Assembly (NCBI RefSeq): GCF_025136295.1
Contig: NZ_CP062788.1
Span: 2,084,001-2,148,000 of the forward strand
DNA length: 64,000 bases
DNA from: Aestuariispira ectoiniformans
GTDB taxonomy: Bacteria; Pseudomonadota; Alphaproteobacteria; UBA8366; Aestuariispiraceae
Direction: 5' to 3'
Both the position numbers and the translations under genes were made by a program. The notes under the pieces were generated by a model, which did no database searches, was not told where the DNA came from, and was given only the letters and a program-made list of their open reading frames with translations. This document shows, piece by piece, positions 8,674 through 17,184 of this stretch. The first letter of the stretch is position 1; each line of letters starts with the position of its first letter.

Positions 8674-9702
8674 CTACAGGAAGTTCACAAGGCTGAGCTG
8701 GGACTGTCTGGAGATGGCGGCGTAGGACGACTGGATAAGTGTCTGCAGGGCGGAGAGCTCTGTCGCTGCGGCTGCGGGGTCAACATTCGTCAGGCCATCC
8801 AGATTGATCTGGCTGTTGTTGATAAAGTTCGTATGCAAATCCTTCGTATCCTGAAGCTCGTTGATCACGACGCCGTTTGTGGTTTGCAACTGGCGCAACT
8901 GCGTCCGGGCCGTATCCGCAATGGTGCGGGCATCGGAAAGAAACTGTTTCCGTTGGTCTTCGGTCAGGCCCGATTGTGTTGCGGACTTAAATCGCAGCAG
9001 GGCCTCCACGGTGTTCTGGAAGGCGTCATCGGTGGCTGTGATGCCATAGGTGATCGTCTGATGGTCGGAAACGGAAATCTCGACCTGCTTCCAGGCGTTG
9101 GCATCAATCGTGCCGGAGGCGGTAAAGGAGTTGTGGTAGGACTCGACAGTGTTGGTGCCGCCGGCATCGACCGTGTGTTGCGGTATCTGGTTCGCACCTT
9201 CAATCGTATTGCCTGCGGTCGGCGGCAGGTCGTTCGTCGTATAGAGCGACAATTGCCGCAGGTCTTTCACTGGCGCTGAATTGTAGTTGGTTCCGGCAAA
9301 CAGGTAGCGACCGCCAATATCCAGATTCAGATTGGCCTCGAGGTTCAGCATCAGGTTGTCTGCGATGACGGCATTGTCTGCCGCCCAGTTGGGATCCTGC
9401 GTCGACAGCGGGTCTGCCGCGTCGATCAGGTCCTGCATGCCATCAATGATGCCCTCAAGAGCGGTGTTATAGGCACCCGTTACAATTTCTGTAAGTTCGA
9501 TCGAGCGGACGTAGCTTTCGCGGGATGTTACATCCTGCCGCAAATCCACGACCTTGACCGCGTTGGCACCATAGTCTTTCAGTTCCTGGAATTTTTTGCC
9601 GGTCGAGACCCGGTATGTCAGCAGATTGAAATCCTCCTGGTTTTGGCGGATTCGGTTTTGATTGCTGATTAATGTTCCGACTGTGCTGACAAATTGAACC
9701 AT
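8674..9702 (-). CDS. flgL: Hook-filament junction protein FlgL
   Basis: 342 aa. It has a flagellin-like N-terminal helix (LLTYRVSTGKKFQELKDYG) and C-terminal helix (LQTLIQSSYAAISRQSQLS) around a unique middle that includes the FlgL-typical YLFAGTNY. FlgL (HAP3) sits between FlgK and the filament. The start has GAGGAG 9 bases upstream. A sigma-54 promoter is about 60 bases upstream. The gene stands apart from flgK, which lies 13 kb away in the flgI operon, a split that many alphaproteobacteria avoid. Confidence 0.92.
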   Translation of the reverse strand: MVQFVSTVGTLISNQNRIRQNQEDFNLLTYRVSTGKKFQELKDYGANAVKVVDLRQDVTSRESYVRSIELTEIVTGAYNTALEGIIDGMQDLIDAADPLSTQDPNWAADNAVIADNLMLNLEANLNLDIGGRYLFAGTNYNSAPVKDLRQLSLYTTNDLPPTAGNTIEGANQIPQHTVDAGGTNTVESYHNSFTASGTIDANAWKQVEISVSDHQTITYGITATDDAFQNTVEALLRFKSATQSGLTEDQRKQFLSDARTIADTARTQLRQLQTTNGVVINELQDTKDLHTNFINNSQINLDGLTNVDPAAAATELSALQTLIQSSYAAISRQSQLSLVNFL

Positions 9703-9761
9703 GGGTTTTCACTCCTCAAACTGGCCAATCAAGCTTCTGCCTCTCGGCTGGAATTTAAGAC

Positions 9762-9776
9762 GCAAAACCGGTGCCA
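9762..9776 (-). promoter_or_regulatory. Sigma-54 promoter of flgL
   Basis: Minus strand reads TGGCACC-GGTT-TTGC with exact consensus spacing. Predicted start near 9750, about 48 bases before the flgL start codon. Confidence 0.88.
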
Positions 9777-10061
9777 GTTGTTAAAGGGAACGGGGTGGGC
9801 GGTGTTGAGGTATGTTTTTGCCTAGCGTGCCAGAAGAATCTGTTTGCATTTTATGTATGTTGTAAGCCATTGATTTTATGTATAGTTTTTGGTTTTATTT
9901 ATCGAGGCGATAGGCAAAAACTGCCATAAGAGGTGGCTTCGCTGTATCGGGAGGGTTGAAAAAAGTGCCGATCTCAGATATCAATTTTAACACGTACTCA
10001 AAGAGTGCGAGGGCAGAAGGCCCAAATTGCTAGGCAAAATATTCCAGAAAGGAATAACCAA
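9777..10061. other. Intergenic leader of the first flagellin gene; no sigma-54 promoter seen
   Basis: About 285 bases between the flgL promoter and flagellin 1. No GG-N10-GC match with TGGC was found on the plus strand. A weak sigma-70-like pair, TTGTAA (9860-9865) and TATAGT (9881-9886), has a short 15-base spacer. The absence contrasts with flagellin 2. Confidence 0.4.
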
Positions 10062-10961
10062 ATGAGTGATATTGCTCTTACAGCTGCACAACGCGGCTCC
10101 CTGTTGTCTCTCCAGAACACACAGTCCCTGAGTGAACGTACGCAAACCCGTCTGTCGACCGGTCGTAAGGTCAACAGCGTGGTTGATGACGCCGTTAACT
10201 ACTTTAAAGCAAAAGGCCTGACCGACCGCGCGTCTGACTTTAGCTTGAAGAAAGACGGCATCGGCCAGGGGATTAGCTCCCTGAACTCTGCTTTGAACGC
10301 TATCGAAGGTATCGACAGCCTGCTCAAGCAGATGAAAGGTATTGCAGAGGCAGCGAAATCACAGACCACGACGGAACGTAAGTCTGCCAACAACCAGTTC
10401 ACGGAAATCGGGAACCAGATTTCCCAGTTGGTGGAAGACGCCTCCTATCAGGGTCTGAACCTGCTTAACTCCACGAACTCCACATTGGACGTGTCTTTCG
10501 GTATTCGTACCGCTTCCAAGCTGCAGGTGCAGGGTCTTGACCTGAACAGCAGCGCGGGTGCTGCTGACGGCCTGAAGATGTTCACCATCAATGCCTTTTC
10601 TTCCAGTGGCGATCTGGTATTCTCCGCTTTTGGTTCGTCCAACGGTTTCTCCGCTTTGGGGGCCAACAACTCCAACACGACGTTGGCTGATGCTGTTATC
10701 ACAAAGCTCGACAACGCAGTTTCCACGCTGCGTGGTCAGGCAGCATCCTTGGGTGCGAACGTTGCTATTTTGCAGACCCGTCTCGACTTCACGAATTCCT
10801 ACGTGAACGAGCTGACGGTTGGTTCTGACAAGCTGACCCTGGCTGACCTGAACGAGGAAGGTGCAAACCTGGTTGCACTGCAGACTCGTCAGCAGTTGGG
10901 TATTCAGTCTCTGGCTATTTCCGGTCAGCAGCAGCAGGCAGTGCTGTCTCTCATCGGCTAA
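10062..10961 (+). CDS. fliC: Flagellin (copy 1)
   Basis: 299 aa from ATG 10062; the frame opens earlier, but GAAAGGA precedes this ATG and the product then aligns end to end with copy 2. The conserved N-terminal domain (RTQTRLSTGRK, NYFKAKGLTDRASDF) and C-terminal domain (VAILQTRLDFTNSYVNEL, LALQTRQQLGIQSL-type) form the filament core. The short central part (about residues 165-225), rich in Ser/Asn/Gly, is the exposed domain and the likely glycosylation target. It is followed by a perfect-stem terminator. Two decoration transferase genes lie just beyond copy 2. Confidence 0.96.
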   Translation: MSDIALTAAQRGSLLSLQNTQSLSERTQTRLSTGRKVNSVVDDAVNYFKAKGLTDRASDFSLKKDGIGQGISSLNSALNAIEGIDSLLKQMKGIAEAAKSQTTTERKSANNQFTEIGNQISQLVEDASYQGLNLLNSTNSTLDVSFGIRTASKLQVQGLDLNSSAGAADGLKMFTINAFSSSGDLVFSAFGSSNGFSALGANNSNTTLADAVITKLDNAVSTLRGQAASLGANVAILQTRLDFTNSYVNELTVGSDKLTLADLNEEGANLVALQTRQQLGIQSLAISGQQQQAVLSLIG

Positions 10962-10983
10962 TCTTCGCCAGTACAGTAATGTT

Positions 10984-11016
10984 GAAAGGCCTCCCATTGT
11001 GGAGGCCTTTCTTCTA
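10984..11016 (+). terminator. Intrinsic terminator after flagellin 1
   Basis: Perfect 11-bp stem (GAAAGGCCTCC / GGAGGCCTTTC, 10984-11011) with a 6-base loop, followed by a T-rich stretch. It separates the two flagellin transcripts. Confidence 0.88.
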
Positions 11017-11047
11017 TTTGATTGAAAAATATAAATTTTTGTTCCTC

Positions 11048-11063
11048 TGGCACGGCGTTTGCA
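11048..11063 (+). promoter_or_regulatory. Sigma-54 promoter of flagellin 2
   Basis: TGGCACG-GCGT-TTGCA is a perfect consensus -24/-12 element. Predicted start near 11074, about 48 bases before the start codon at 11122. Confidence 0.93.
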
Positions 11064-11121
11064 CTTTTTGTCGGCAGTGAAGCGCAAAGCGTAATGCCCT
11101 TGTCCAGAAAGGAACAAAGCC

Positions 11122-12021
11122 ATGTCTGATATCGCCCTGACTGCTGCTCAGCGAAATTCGCTCCTGTCTCTGCAGAAGACGCAGACTTTGAGCGAGCGGA
11201 CGCAAACCCGGCTCTCCACAGGTCGGAAGATCAATAACGTCGTTGATGATGCCGTGAACTACTTTCGAGCCAAGGCGCTGACCGACCGCTCCGAAGACTT
11301 CGGTTTGCGTAAGGACGGTATTGACCAGGGTATCAGCGCCATGAACTCTGCATTGAATGCGATCGAGGGGATCGACCGCTTCCTGAAGCAGATGAAAGGT
11401 ATTGTCGAGGCAGCCAAGTCGCAGTCCACCGGCGAGCGTCAGTCCGCCAATACCCAGTTCCAGGAGCTGGGTAAACAGATTTTCCAGCTGGTAGAGGACG
11501 CCTCCTATCAGGGGTTGAATCTGATCGGTTCCACGAACGCCACTTTGGATGTCTCTTTTGGTGTTCGTACGGCCTCCCGCCTTCAGGTGCAGGGGCTTGA
11601 CTTGAATAGTTCGGGGCTTGCAGGCGGGCTGGGGTTGTTTTCCGTTGCGGCTTTTTCCCCCGCAGGGAATACCTTCAATATTTCTGCATTCGGTTTGTCC
11701 AACGGTTTTACCGTGATTGGCGCGAACAACAGTAATAACGCGGCTGCAAGCGTTGCTATTGCCCGTCTGGATTCCACAATCTCCAGGTTGCGTGGTCATG
11801 CGGCGAACCTGGGATCGAATGTGGCGATCCTGCAGACCCGTCTCGACTTCACAAATTCCTATGTGAATGAACTGTCCACTGGGTCTGACAAACTGACCCT
11901 GGCGGACTTGAACGAAGAAGGCGCAAACCTGGTTGCTCTGCAAACGCGCCAGCAATTGGGTATCCAGTCGCTGTCGATCTCCGGTCAGCAACAGCAAGCC
12001 GTTCTGTCTCTGTTGCAGTAA
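11122..12021 (+). CDS. fliC: Flagellin (copy 2)
   Basis: 299 aa, the same length as copy 1 and nearly identical to it in the terminal core helices (LSTGRK, NYFRAKALTDRSEDF; SYVNELSTGSDKLTLADLN). The centre (about 165-225) differs clearly, as expected for two filament subunits with different surfaces. AGAAAGGAAC precedes the ATG. It has its own perfect sigma-54 promoter and its own terminator, so the two flagellins can be expressed at different times or levels. The transferase genes downstream start 156 bases later. Confidence 0.96.
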   Translation: MSDIALTAAQRNSLLSLQKTQTLSERTQTRLSTGRKINNVVDDAVNYFRAKALTDRSEDFGLRKDGIDQGISAMNSALNAIEGIDRFLKQMKGIVEAAKSQSTGERQSANTQFQELGKQIFQLVEDASYQGLNLIGSTNATLDVSFGVRTASRLQVQGLDLNSSGLAGGLGLFSVAAFSPAGNTFNISAFGLSNGFTVIGANNSNNAAASVAIARLDSTISRLRGHAANLGSNVAILQTRLDFTNSYVNELSTGSDKLTLADLNEEGANLVALQTRQQLGIQSLSISGQQQQAVLSLLQ

Positions 12022-12046
12022 ATTCACCAGGGGAAAGTATCAGTTT

Positions 12047-12087
12047 TTGGGGGAGCCGGCATAATGCTTGGCTCCCCAACCCTTTTT
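12047..12087 (+). terminator. Intrinsic terminator after flagellin 2
   Basis: Stem TTGGGGGAGCC / GGCTCCCCAA with one bulged G and a loop of about 12 bases (12047-12079), then CCCTTTTT. It separates the flagellin from the glycosyltransferase genes. Confidence 0.8.
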
Positions 12088-12177
12088 AAATCAAAATAAC
12101 GCAAAGATATAGAATTCACCCCGCGCATGCTGTAGCTTTAAAAGGTAAAGTGGGAAGTAATTACTTATTGAACTTGG

Positions 12178-14094
12178 GTGTGCGTTTTTGTGACTACTGC
12201 AAATTTAACAGACTTCTTGTCGAAGGCTTTGGATGAGGCCGAAAGTGGGGCATTCGTTCAGGCGTTGGAAGCCCTGCAGCAGGCGTCACAGATGGAGCGC
12301 AATTCTTCGTTCATCTATCATGTTATGGGGCTGGTTGCGGTTCGTATGGGTGAAGTGCCGAAGGCAATTGACCTGTTCAAACAAGCACATCAGATGGCAC
12401 CGGAAATGATGGAACATGCGGAAGCACTGTCCATACTTCACGCACGTACTGGTAATGTCAGCGATAGTTTGTATTACGGCAAATTGTCCACTGTCTTGAA
12501 GGCATCCCCCCTGAAGTCCTTGTTGTTGCCGGAATGGCTCGGTTCATTCGAGGGCAGTTTTACCGAAGTTGAAAAAGCACCTTTTCTGGAACGGGGAACA
12601 AAAGCGCTTCGAAGAGGATTGCTGCGTCGCGCGCTGACCGAGTTTCAACGGGAAGCCGAATTGCATCCTAACCATGGTGAGCCATGGCGCTTGCTGGCAC
12701 AGGTGTTGCGGCTTCAACGGCGACCAGTGGAAGAAGCCCTGATTTTGCAGGGGTTGGAAGATTCAGGTGACCTCGTTGCGTATGACTATGCAGAAATTGG
12801 TCACGTACTGAATGCTCTGGGCCGTCGCCAGGAGGCTAAAGCCGCGTATCAATCGGCCAAGGAAAGAGAACCGGACAATCCGGATATTTATGCTCAAGAA
12901 ATTGCGGACCTCTATCATTGCGAGGACCCCGTCACGGATGAAATCCTCGATGCCGAAACTGCATGGGGGCAGGCTTTTGCTGCGGACAATCGAGAGGGGA
13001 GTGCAGGAGAAACAACAGCAAATGTCCAAGGGACGCTGACCGTTGGTTTTGTGTCTTCCCGATTTAGATTAGATGCCGGACTGGATCACCTGCTGCCGCT
13101 GTTTCTTCATCCGCATAGAGGCAGGCTGAAGATCAACCTCTATTGCTACAATGCCTTCGACGACGCAATGACGCGACGGGTTGCCGGGAGCGTGAACGAG
13201 TTCCAGGACCTGAGGAATGTGGACGAAAAAACTGCCGCCACCATAATCAGGAATGACGGTGTGCAGGTTCTGATTGATCTGGATGGTGTCGCAACCCCCC
13301 ATCACACGAGGCTTTACGGAGAAGGGGCCTGTCCCATCCAGTTGCGCTACAACGGTTTGGCTGCTTCCGCCGAAGCCATGGGATATACTGCGGCCTTCGG
13401 GAGCGAGTTCTCCTACTCCGGAGAGCAAAATGACGCATGTTTGGTGAAAGGCGGCTTTTTTGGGTTGCCGTCAGCCTCACAGTCGGAACAGGAAACCCTG
13501 AGTTCCGCAGGCGGTCTGAAAGTCCTGGGATGGATGCCTTGCTTCAACAAGGTGAATGATCATTCCTTGGAAATGTTGAAGAAAATCACGCAAAAATTCG
13601 GTGACATATCGGTACGCGTTTTTTCAAACAGCGTAGGCGGGCCCCAAGGGGTTAATGAGCTTCTAGGGCTGATTTCCAGGCATGGATTACAGCCACTTGT
13701 CGAGTTTTCGGACTGGAGCGCTGACATGGAAGAGGCAAGGTCATCGTTTTTTTCCGGCGTCGACTTGATGCTGGATATTGGCGGTGATGCAGGCACAGAT
13801 AATTTGCTGAGTTCGGTGATGTATGAATTGCCGACGGTAAGCATTCCAGGCCGTCTCCCCGAGGCTCGGGAAGGAAGTTCTATTCTGCAGGCCATCGTTG
13901 GTGACGGTTGGATATGCAGGGACGTTGATGACCTTGTTGCAAAACTCGAACGCTGGAAGAACACACCAGGTCTTTGGAAAAAAGACCGGTCAACGTTTCA
14001 GGAGGATGTTCGGCTTTCCCGGGCGCCACAATATCTCAGTGATCGGTTCTCCGCCTTGGAAGAGGCGCTCTTTCAATTGGTGGGACGAAGCTAG
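12178..14094 (+). CDS. TPR plus GT41/SPINDLY-like protein, probable flagellin glycosyltransferase (FlmG/FlbA-like)
   Basis: 638 aa from GTG 12178; a second GTG at 12190 is equally possible, since no strong ribosome site decides. Residues 1-250 are tetratricopeptide-type helical repeats, including a GEVPKAIDLFKQA repeat and another at GRRQEAKAAYQSAKEREPDNP. From about residue 285 the fold matches O-GlcNAc transferase/SPINDLY: GFVSSRFRLDAGLDHLLPLF, then YCYNAFDDAMTRRVA, VQVLIDLDG and a C-terminal MLDIGGDAGTDNLLSS donor-site segment. FlmG of Caulobacter, which has the same TPR-GT layout, decorates flagellin with a nonulosonic acid. Odd features: the family GHT motif after the LVDLAG-like strand is replaced, and the FNxxxKI motif reads CFNKVND (about 456-462), so the usual lysine is Asp. 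The enzyme may use another residue or be inactive. The base composition seems lower in G+C than in the flagellar genes. Confidence 0.8.
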   Translation: MCVFVTTANLTDFLSKALDEAESGAFVQALEALQQASQMERNSSFIYHVMGLVAVRMGEVPKAIDLFKQAHQMAPEMMEHAEALSILHARTGNVSDSLYYGKLSTVLKASPLKSLLLPEWLGSFEGSFTEVEKAPFLERGTKALRRGLLRRALTEFQREAELHPNHGEPWRLLAQVLRLQRRPVEEALILQGLEDSGDLVAYDYAEIGHVLNALGRRQEAKAAYQSAKEREPDNPDIYAQEIADLYHCEDPVTDEILDAETAWGQAFAADNREGSAGETTANVQGTLTVGFVSSRFRLDAGLDHLLPLFLHPHRGRLKINLYCYNAFDDAMTRRVAGSVNEFQDLRNVDEKTAATIIRNDGVQVLIDLDGVATPHHTRLYGEGACPIQLRYNGLAASAEAMGYTAAFGSEFSYSGEQNDACLVKGGFFGLPSASQSEQETLSSAGGLKVLGWMPCFNKVNDHSLEMLKKITQKFGDISVRVFSNSVGGPQGVNELLGLISRHGLQPLVEFSDWSADMEEARSSFFSGVDLMLDIGGDAGTDNLLSSVMYELPTVSIPGRLPEAREGSSILQAIVGDGWICRDVDDLVAKLERWKNTPGLWKKDRSTFQEDVRLSRAPQYLSDRFSALEEALFQLVGRS

Positions 14095-14097
14095 AAC

Positions 14098-16110
14098 ATG
14101 CCGGTTGGTTTAACTATGAAGTATGATCCGGACCTTTACGAACGTAATCTGCAATGCCTGGAGCAACAACAGCCTGCCTTGGTGGGGCTGCTTCGTTCGC
14201 TGGAAAACATTGCAACAAAGGTGGTGGAGGATGAGGACGGCGGGCTGAACCTGGATCTGGGGCATACCCGCTTCTATGAGAGAGATGCTGAGACCTTTGC
14301 CAAGGACCAGCTCAAACACTACTGGGAACACCCAGACAGGATCGACGTTTCTGGTGCAGGCCTGGGGGTGACCAAGGAGAAGCGGGATATTGATAGCACG
14401 CGGTCACTGGCGGAACGTATGCTTTTGCTTTCCAGAAACTGGATGACGGAAAATGGCCTTGTGGGCAAGTTTGAGTTGAAGGATGCCGATGCAGGCTTTC
14501 TCTTCATACTTGGCATCGGGCTTGGCTGTCATGTTGATTCTCTTCTGGAGGATGCGCAGGTACAGCATATTGTGATCGTGGAACAGTTTCCCGAATTTCT
14601 GTACCACTGCCTGCATCTGCATGACCTTTCCGATTGGTATACTTCCGTTGAGGCAAAGGGGGGATCCTTGATGTTCCTCCTGGGCGACGATCCTTCTTTT
14701 TTGACGACCAATCTGTATTCGATTGTAAAATTCAAGGCCTTTGAAATAACGGATGGGTCATATTTCTACGTTCACTATAATTCCTACTTCCTCAAGCAAG
14801 TTGAACGCGAATTCCGGGAAAAAATCTCGCTGATTACAGCCAATCCTGGCTTCTTCGAAGACGAAATCAAAATGCTTTCGAATTGTTTTCGAAACATCAC
14901 GTCCTATGACCATTTGACGTTTGTTGTGAAAACACGGCTTGAGAAAGAGACACCTATTGTCATCGTCGGTTCGGGCCCGTCCCTGGATACGTCGATTGGC
15001 CTTATCAAAGAAAATAGAGACAAGATTATCGTCTTATCTTGCGGGACCGGTTTAGGGTCTCTTCTGGGGCATGGGGTTACTCCGGATTTTCATGCAGAAT
15101 TAGAAAACACTCCAGGGCCGCTGGAGGTTGTGGGTAATCTGTCAAAACAATATGACTTGTCCCCGATAACCCTGATCGCCTCGAATACGATCAATCCGGA
15201 GCTGCCAAAGCTTTTCAAGCGCAGGATTTTATTCTTCCGGGATTCGGTGACGTCGACTTATGCCTTCGGCGGACCGTATGGGGCGGTTTACAACGCGGCG
15301 CCGACCGTGACAAATGCGGGGGCTCGTCTTGCTGTCGGCCTGGGCTTCAGGAAACTCTATCTCGTTGGAGTGGATTTGGGTTCCCGTGAAAAAGGAAAGC
15401 ATCACTCTGCCCAATCCGTATATGTTGCGGACAAGAATTTTCTCGCGACACATCCGGGCCATAAGGCTGCCTCGAATTTCAAGCATCAGGCGCGCGGAAA
15501 TTTTGGTGGCACAATCCAGACAAATCAGAGTTTCCTGTGGTCTTCGACCATGTTTCAGGCACTGAAGGAATATGACGACAACGTCGAACTCGTCAATTGC
15601 AGTGACGGGATCAGAATTTCCGGTGCCACCCCGCAGCTTCCGGAAACCGTACAGTTCAAGACAAGTGTTGCCCGACGTAACCGCGAACTGGCTATGCTGA
15701 TACAGGAGCATGATGAGGGCGCGGGCAGGCTGCCGATCAATGTCTCGGATATGGAAAAAATAGACAGGAAGATGGCGGCATTCTACGGCGGGATTGAAAA
15801 TGCCCTGGATGGTTTCAGTCCTAGCAAAGCCGATTTTTTCAAGCTCTATGAAGTCTTGCGGGAGTTGACTTACAAGAGCGATAAAGACAACAGTGTCGAA
15901 AGCCGCGTTGTTAGGCAGTTCCATATTGGAACCGTCATGATGTTTATTCAGATTGCACATATAATATTGCGCCGCCTCCCGGAAAACGTGCGTCCCGGCT
16001 ATCTGGAATTCTTCCGTGATCAGTTTGAAGCCTTTCTGTCGGAAATGAGAGAGAAGGGACTGGAATGCACCGGCGGAATTCTCAAGCAGGCAAAAGAACT
16101 TTCACAGTAG
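14098..16110 (+). CDS. maf: Motility-associated glycosyltransferase Maf (DUF115 / MptE-like)
   Basis: 670 aa (664 if the in-frame ATG at 14116, beginning MKYDPDLYERNL, is used). The central domain carries the Maf signature IVIVGSGPSLD (about residues 285-295), with upstream FLFILGIGLGCHVDSLL and downstream TNAGARLAVGLGFRKLYLVGVDLG. These fit the MAF_flag10 / 6-hydroxymethylpterin pyrophosphokinase-like fold. Maf proteins transfer pseudaminic or legionaminic acid to flagellin Ser/Thr. It lies 3 bases after the TPR-GT gene and 15 before the NeuB-type gene, so attachment and sugar synthesis are co-transcribed. Having both a FlmG-like and a Maf-type transferase in tandem is unusual. Confidence 0.9.
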   Translation: MPVGLTMKYDPDLYERNLQCLEQQQPALVGLLRSLENIATKVVEDEDGGLNLDLGHTRFYERDAETFAKDQLKHYWEHPDRIDVSGAGLGVTKEKRDIDSTRSLAERMLLLSRNWMTENGLVGKFELKDADAGFLFILGIGLGCHVDSLLEDAQVQHIVIVEQFPEFLYHCLHLHDLSDWYTSVEAKGGSLMFLLGDDPSFLTTNLYSIVKFKAFEITDGSYFYVHYNSYFLKQVEREFREKISLITANPGFFEDEIKMLSNCFRNITSYDHLTFVVKTRLEKETPIVIVGSGPSLDTSIGLIKENRDKIIVLSCGTGLGSLLGHGVTPDFHAELENTPGPLEVVGNLSKQYDLSPITLIASNTINPELPKLFKRRILFFRDSVTSTYAFGGPYGAVYNAAPTVTNAGARLAVGLGFRKLYLVGVDLGSREKGKHHSAQSVYVADKNFLATHPGHKAASNFKHQARGNFGGTIQTNQSFLWSSTMFQALKEYDDNVELVNCSDGIRISGATPQLPETVQFKTSVARRNRELAMLIQEHDEGAGRLPINVSDMEKIDRKMAAFYGGIENALDGFSPSKADFFKLYEVLRELTYKSDKDNSVESRVVRQFHIGTVMMFIQIAHIILRRLPENVRPGYLEFFRDQFEAFLSEMREKGLECTGGILKQAKELSQ

Positions 16111-16125
16111 TAAAGGTTGCAGACG

Positions 16126-17145
16126 ATGAAGCTGTTTGGAAAAGACCTCGCAAAAGAAGTTGTGCTGGTTGCCGAGATCGGTGTGAACCACGAGGGTGAT
16201 CCCGAAAAAGCTTTTGAACTCATGCGGCTGGCGGCACAGGCGGGTGCGGATGCGGTCAAGTTTCAGTCCTATACGGCCGAACGCTTTATTTCAGCGGTAG
16301 ACCCGGATCGTCTGGAACGTGTTGGGCGATTTGCCCTGGATGAACAGACCCACCGCGAGTTGGCTACTGAAGCGAAGTCACTGGGGGTCAGCTTCTTCTC
16401 CTCCGCGATTTCGGAAGACTGGGTGCCTCTGCTGGCGGAATTGGGCGAGGCGATCAAGATTGCCAGTGGTGATCTGACTTTTGAGCCTGTTATTCGCGCA
16501 GCCACGGAAAGCGGTCGCAAGGTTTTGCTATCGACGGGTGCGTCTGACATTGATGAAATTGACCGGGCCGTGGCCTGGGTCAGGGATGTTGTCGGAGACG
16601 AAAACCTGTCGTCGCGATTGCTGTTGATGCATTGTGTTTCAGCCTATCCAACGCCGATGGAACAGGCGAATTTTCTGTCTATTCCGTTCCTGCAACAGAG
16701 GTATCATCCCGTAGCGGTCGGATACTCCAACCACGTTATTGGAACAGAGGCCGCGATAGCTGCCGTTGCGCTGGGCGCACGCGTGGTGGAAATGCATTTC
16801 ACAGATCAAAAGGACGGGCGGGAATTCAGGGATCATAGCCTTTCTGCAGATGCTGCCGATATTCGATACTTGACTGAAATCTTGCCGAAGGTGGCAGCCG
16901 GAAGGGGCACTTGGGGGAAACCTGTTCAGGCGTGCGAAGAAACGATGCCGGAAATTATCCGCAAAGGTGTTGTTGCCGCGCATGATCTGGAGGCGGGAAC
17001 TGTGCTGAGCCAGGACGATCTGATGTTTGCCCGCCCGGCATCGGAGTATTCCGCAGGAGAATTGCCACAGTTGATTGGGGCGACGTTGAATATGCCCTGC
17101 AGCAAAGGACACCCCATACTCCGAAGCTCTGTGGAGCGTTCCTAG
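16126..17145 (+). CDS. NeuB-family sugar synthase (nonulosonic acid synthase), SAF-domain containing
   Basis: 339 aa from ATG 16126 (AAAGG 9 bases upstream; an earlier TTG is open). The N-terminal TIM barrel has VVLVAEIGVNHEGD, DAVKFQSYTAER, IKIASGDLT, LLLMHCVSAYPTP and YSNHVIGTEAA-type loops, the PEP/metal-binding signature of NeuB/SpsE/PseI/LegI enzymes. The C-terminal part (about 280-339, RKGVVAAHDLEAGTVL) is an antifreeze/SAF domain. It condenses PEP with an N-acyl-hexosamine to form a nine-carbon acid. The product (sialic, legionaminic or pseudaminic type) cannot be told from sequence reading. It is downstream of maf and supports a nonulosonic acid on the flagellins. Confidence 0.88.
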   Translation: MKLFGKDLAKEVVLVAEIGVNHEGDPEKAFELMRLAAQAGADAVKFQSYTAERFISAVDPDRLERVGRFALDEQTHRELATEAKSLGVSFFSSAISEDWVPLLAELGEAIKIASGDLTFEPVIRAATESGRKVLLSTGASDIDEIDRAVAWVRDVVGDENLSSRLLLMHCVSAYPTPMEQANFLSIPFLQQRYHPVAVGYSNHVIGTEAAIAAVALGARVVEMHFTDQKDGREFRDHSLSADAADIRYLTEILPKVAAGRGTWGKPVQACEETMPEIIRKGVVAAHDLEAGTVLSQDDLMFARPASEYSAGELPQLIGATLNMPCSKGHPILRSSVERS

Positions 17146-17184
17146 GCATCTGAAAATTCAATAGAAAGAGCAGTCTGTCGGATC

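Noticed and set aside
9824-9838. TGGCACG-CTAG-GCAA on the minus strand as a second sigma-54 promoter of flgL
   Set aside because: The -12 GC is two bases too close; the element at 9762-9776 has exact spacing.
11014-12027. 337-codon minus-strand open frame opposite flagellin 2 (and a 254-codon one opposite flagellin 1)
   Set aside because: They mirror the flagellin frames, contain no recognised family and arise from the strongly biased codons of flagellin; both sense genes are certain.
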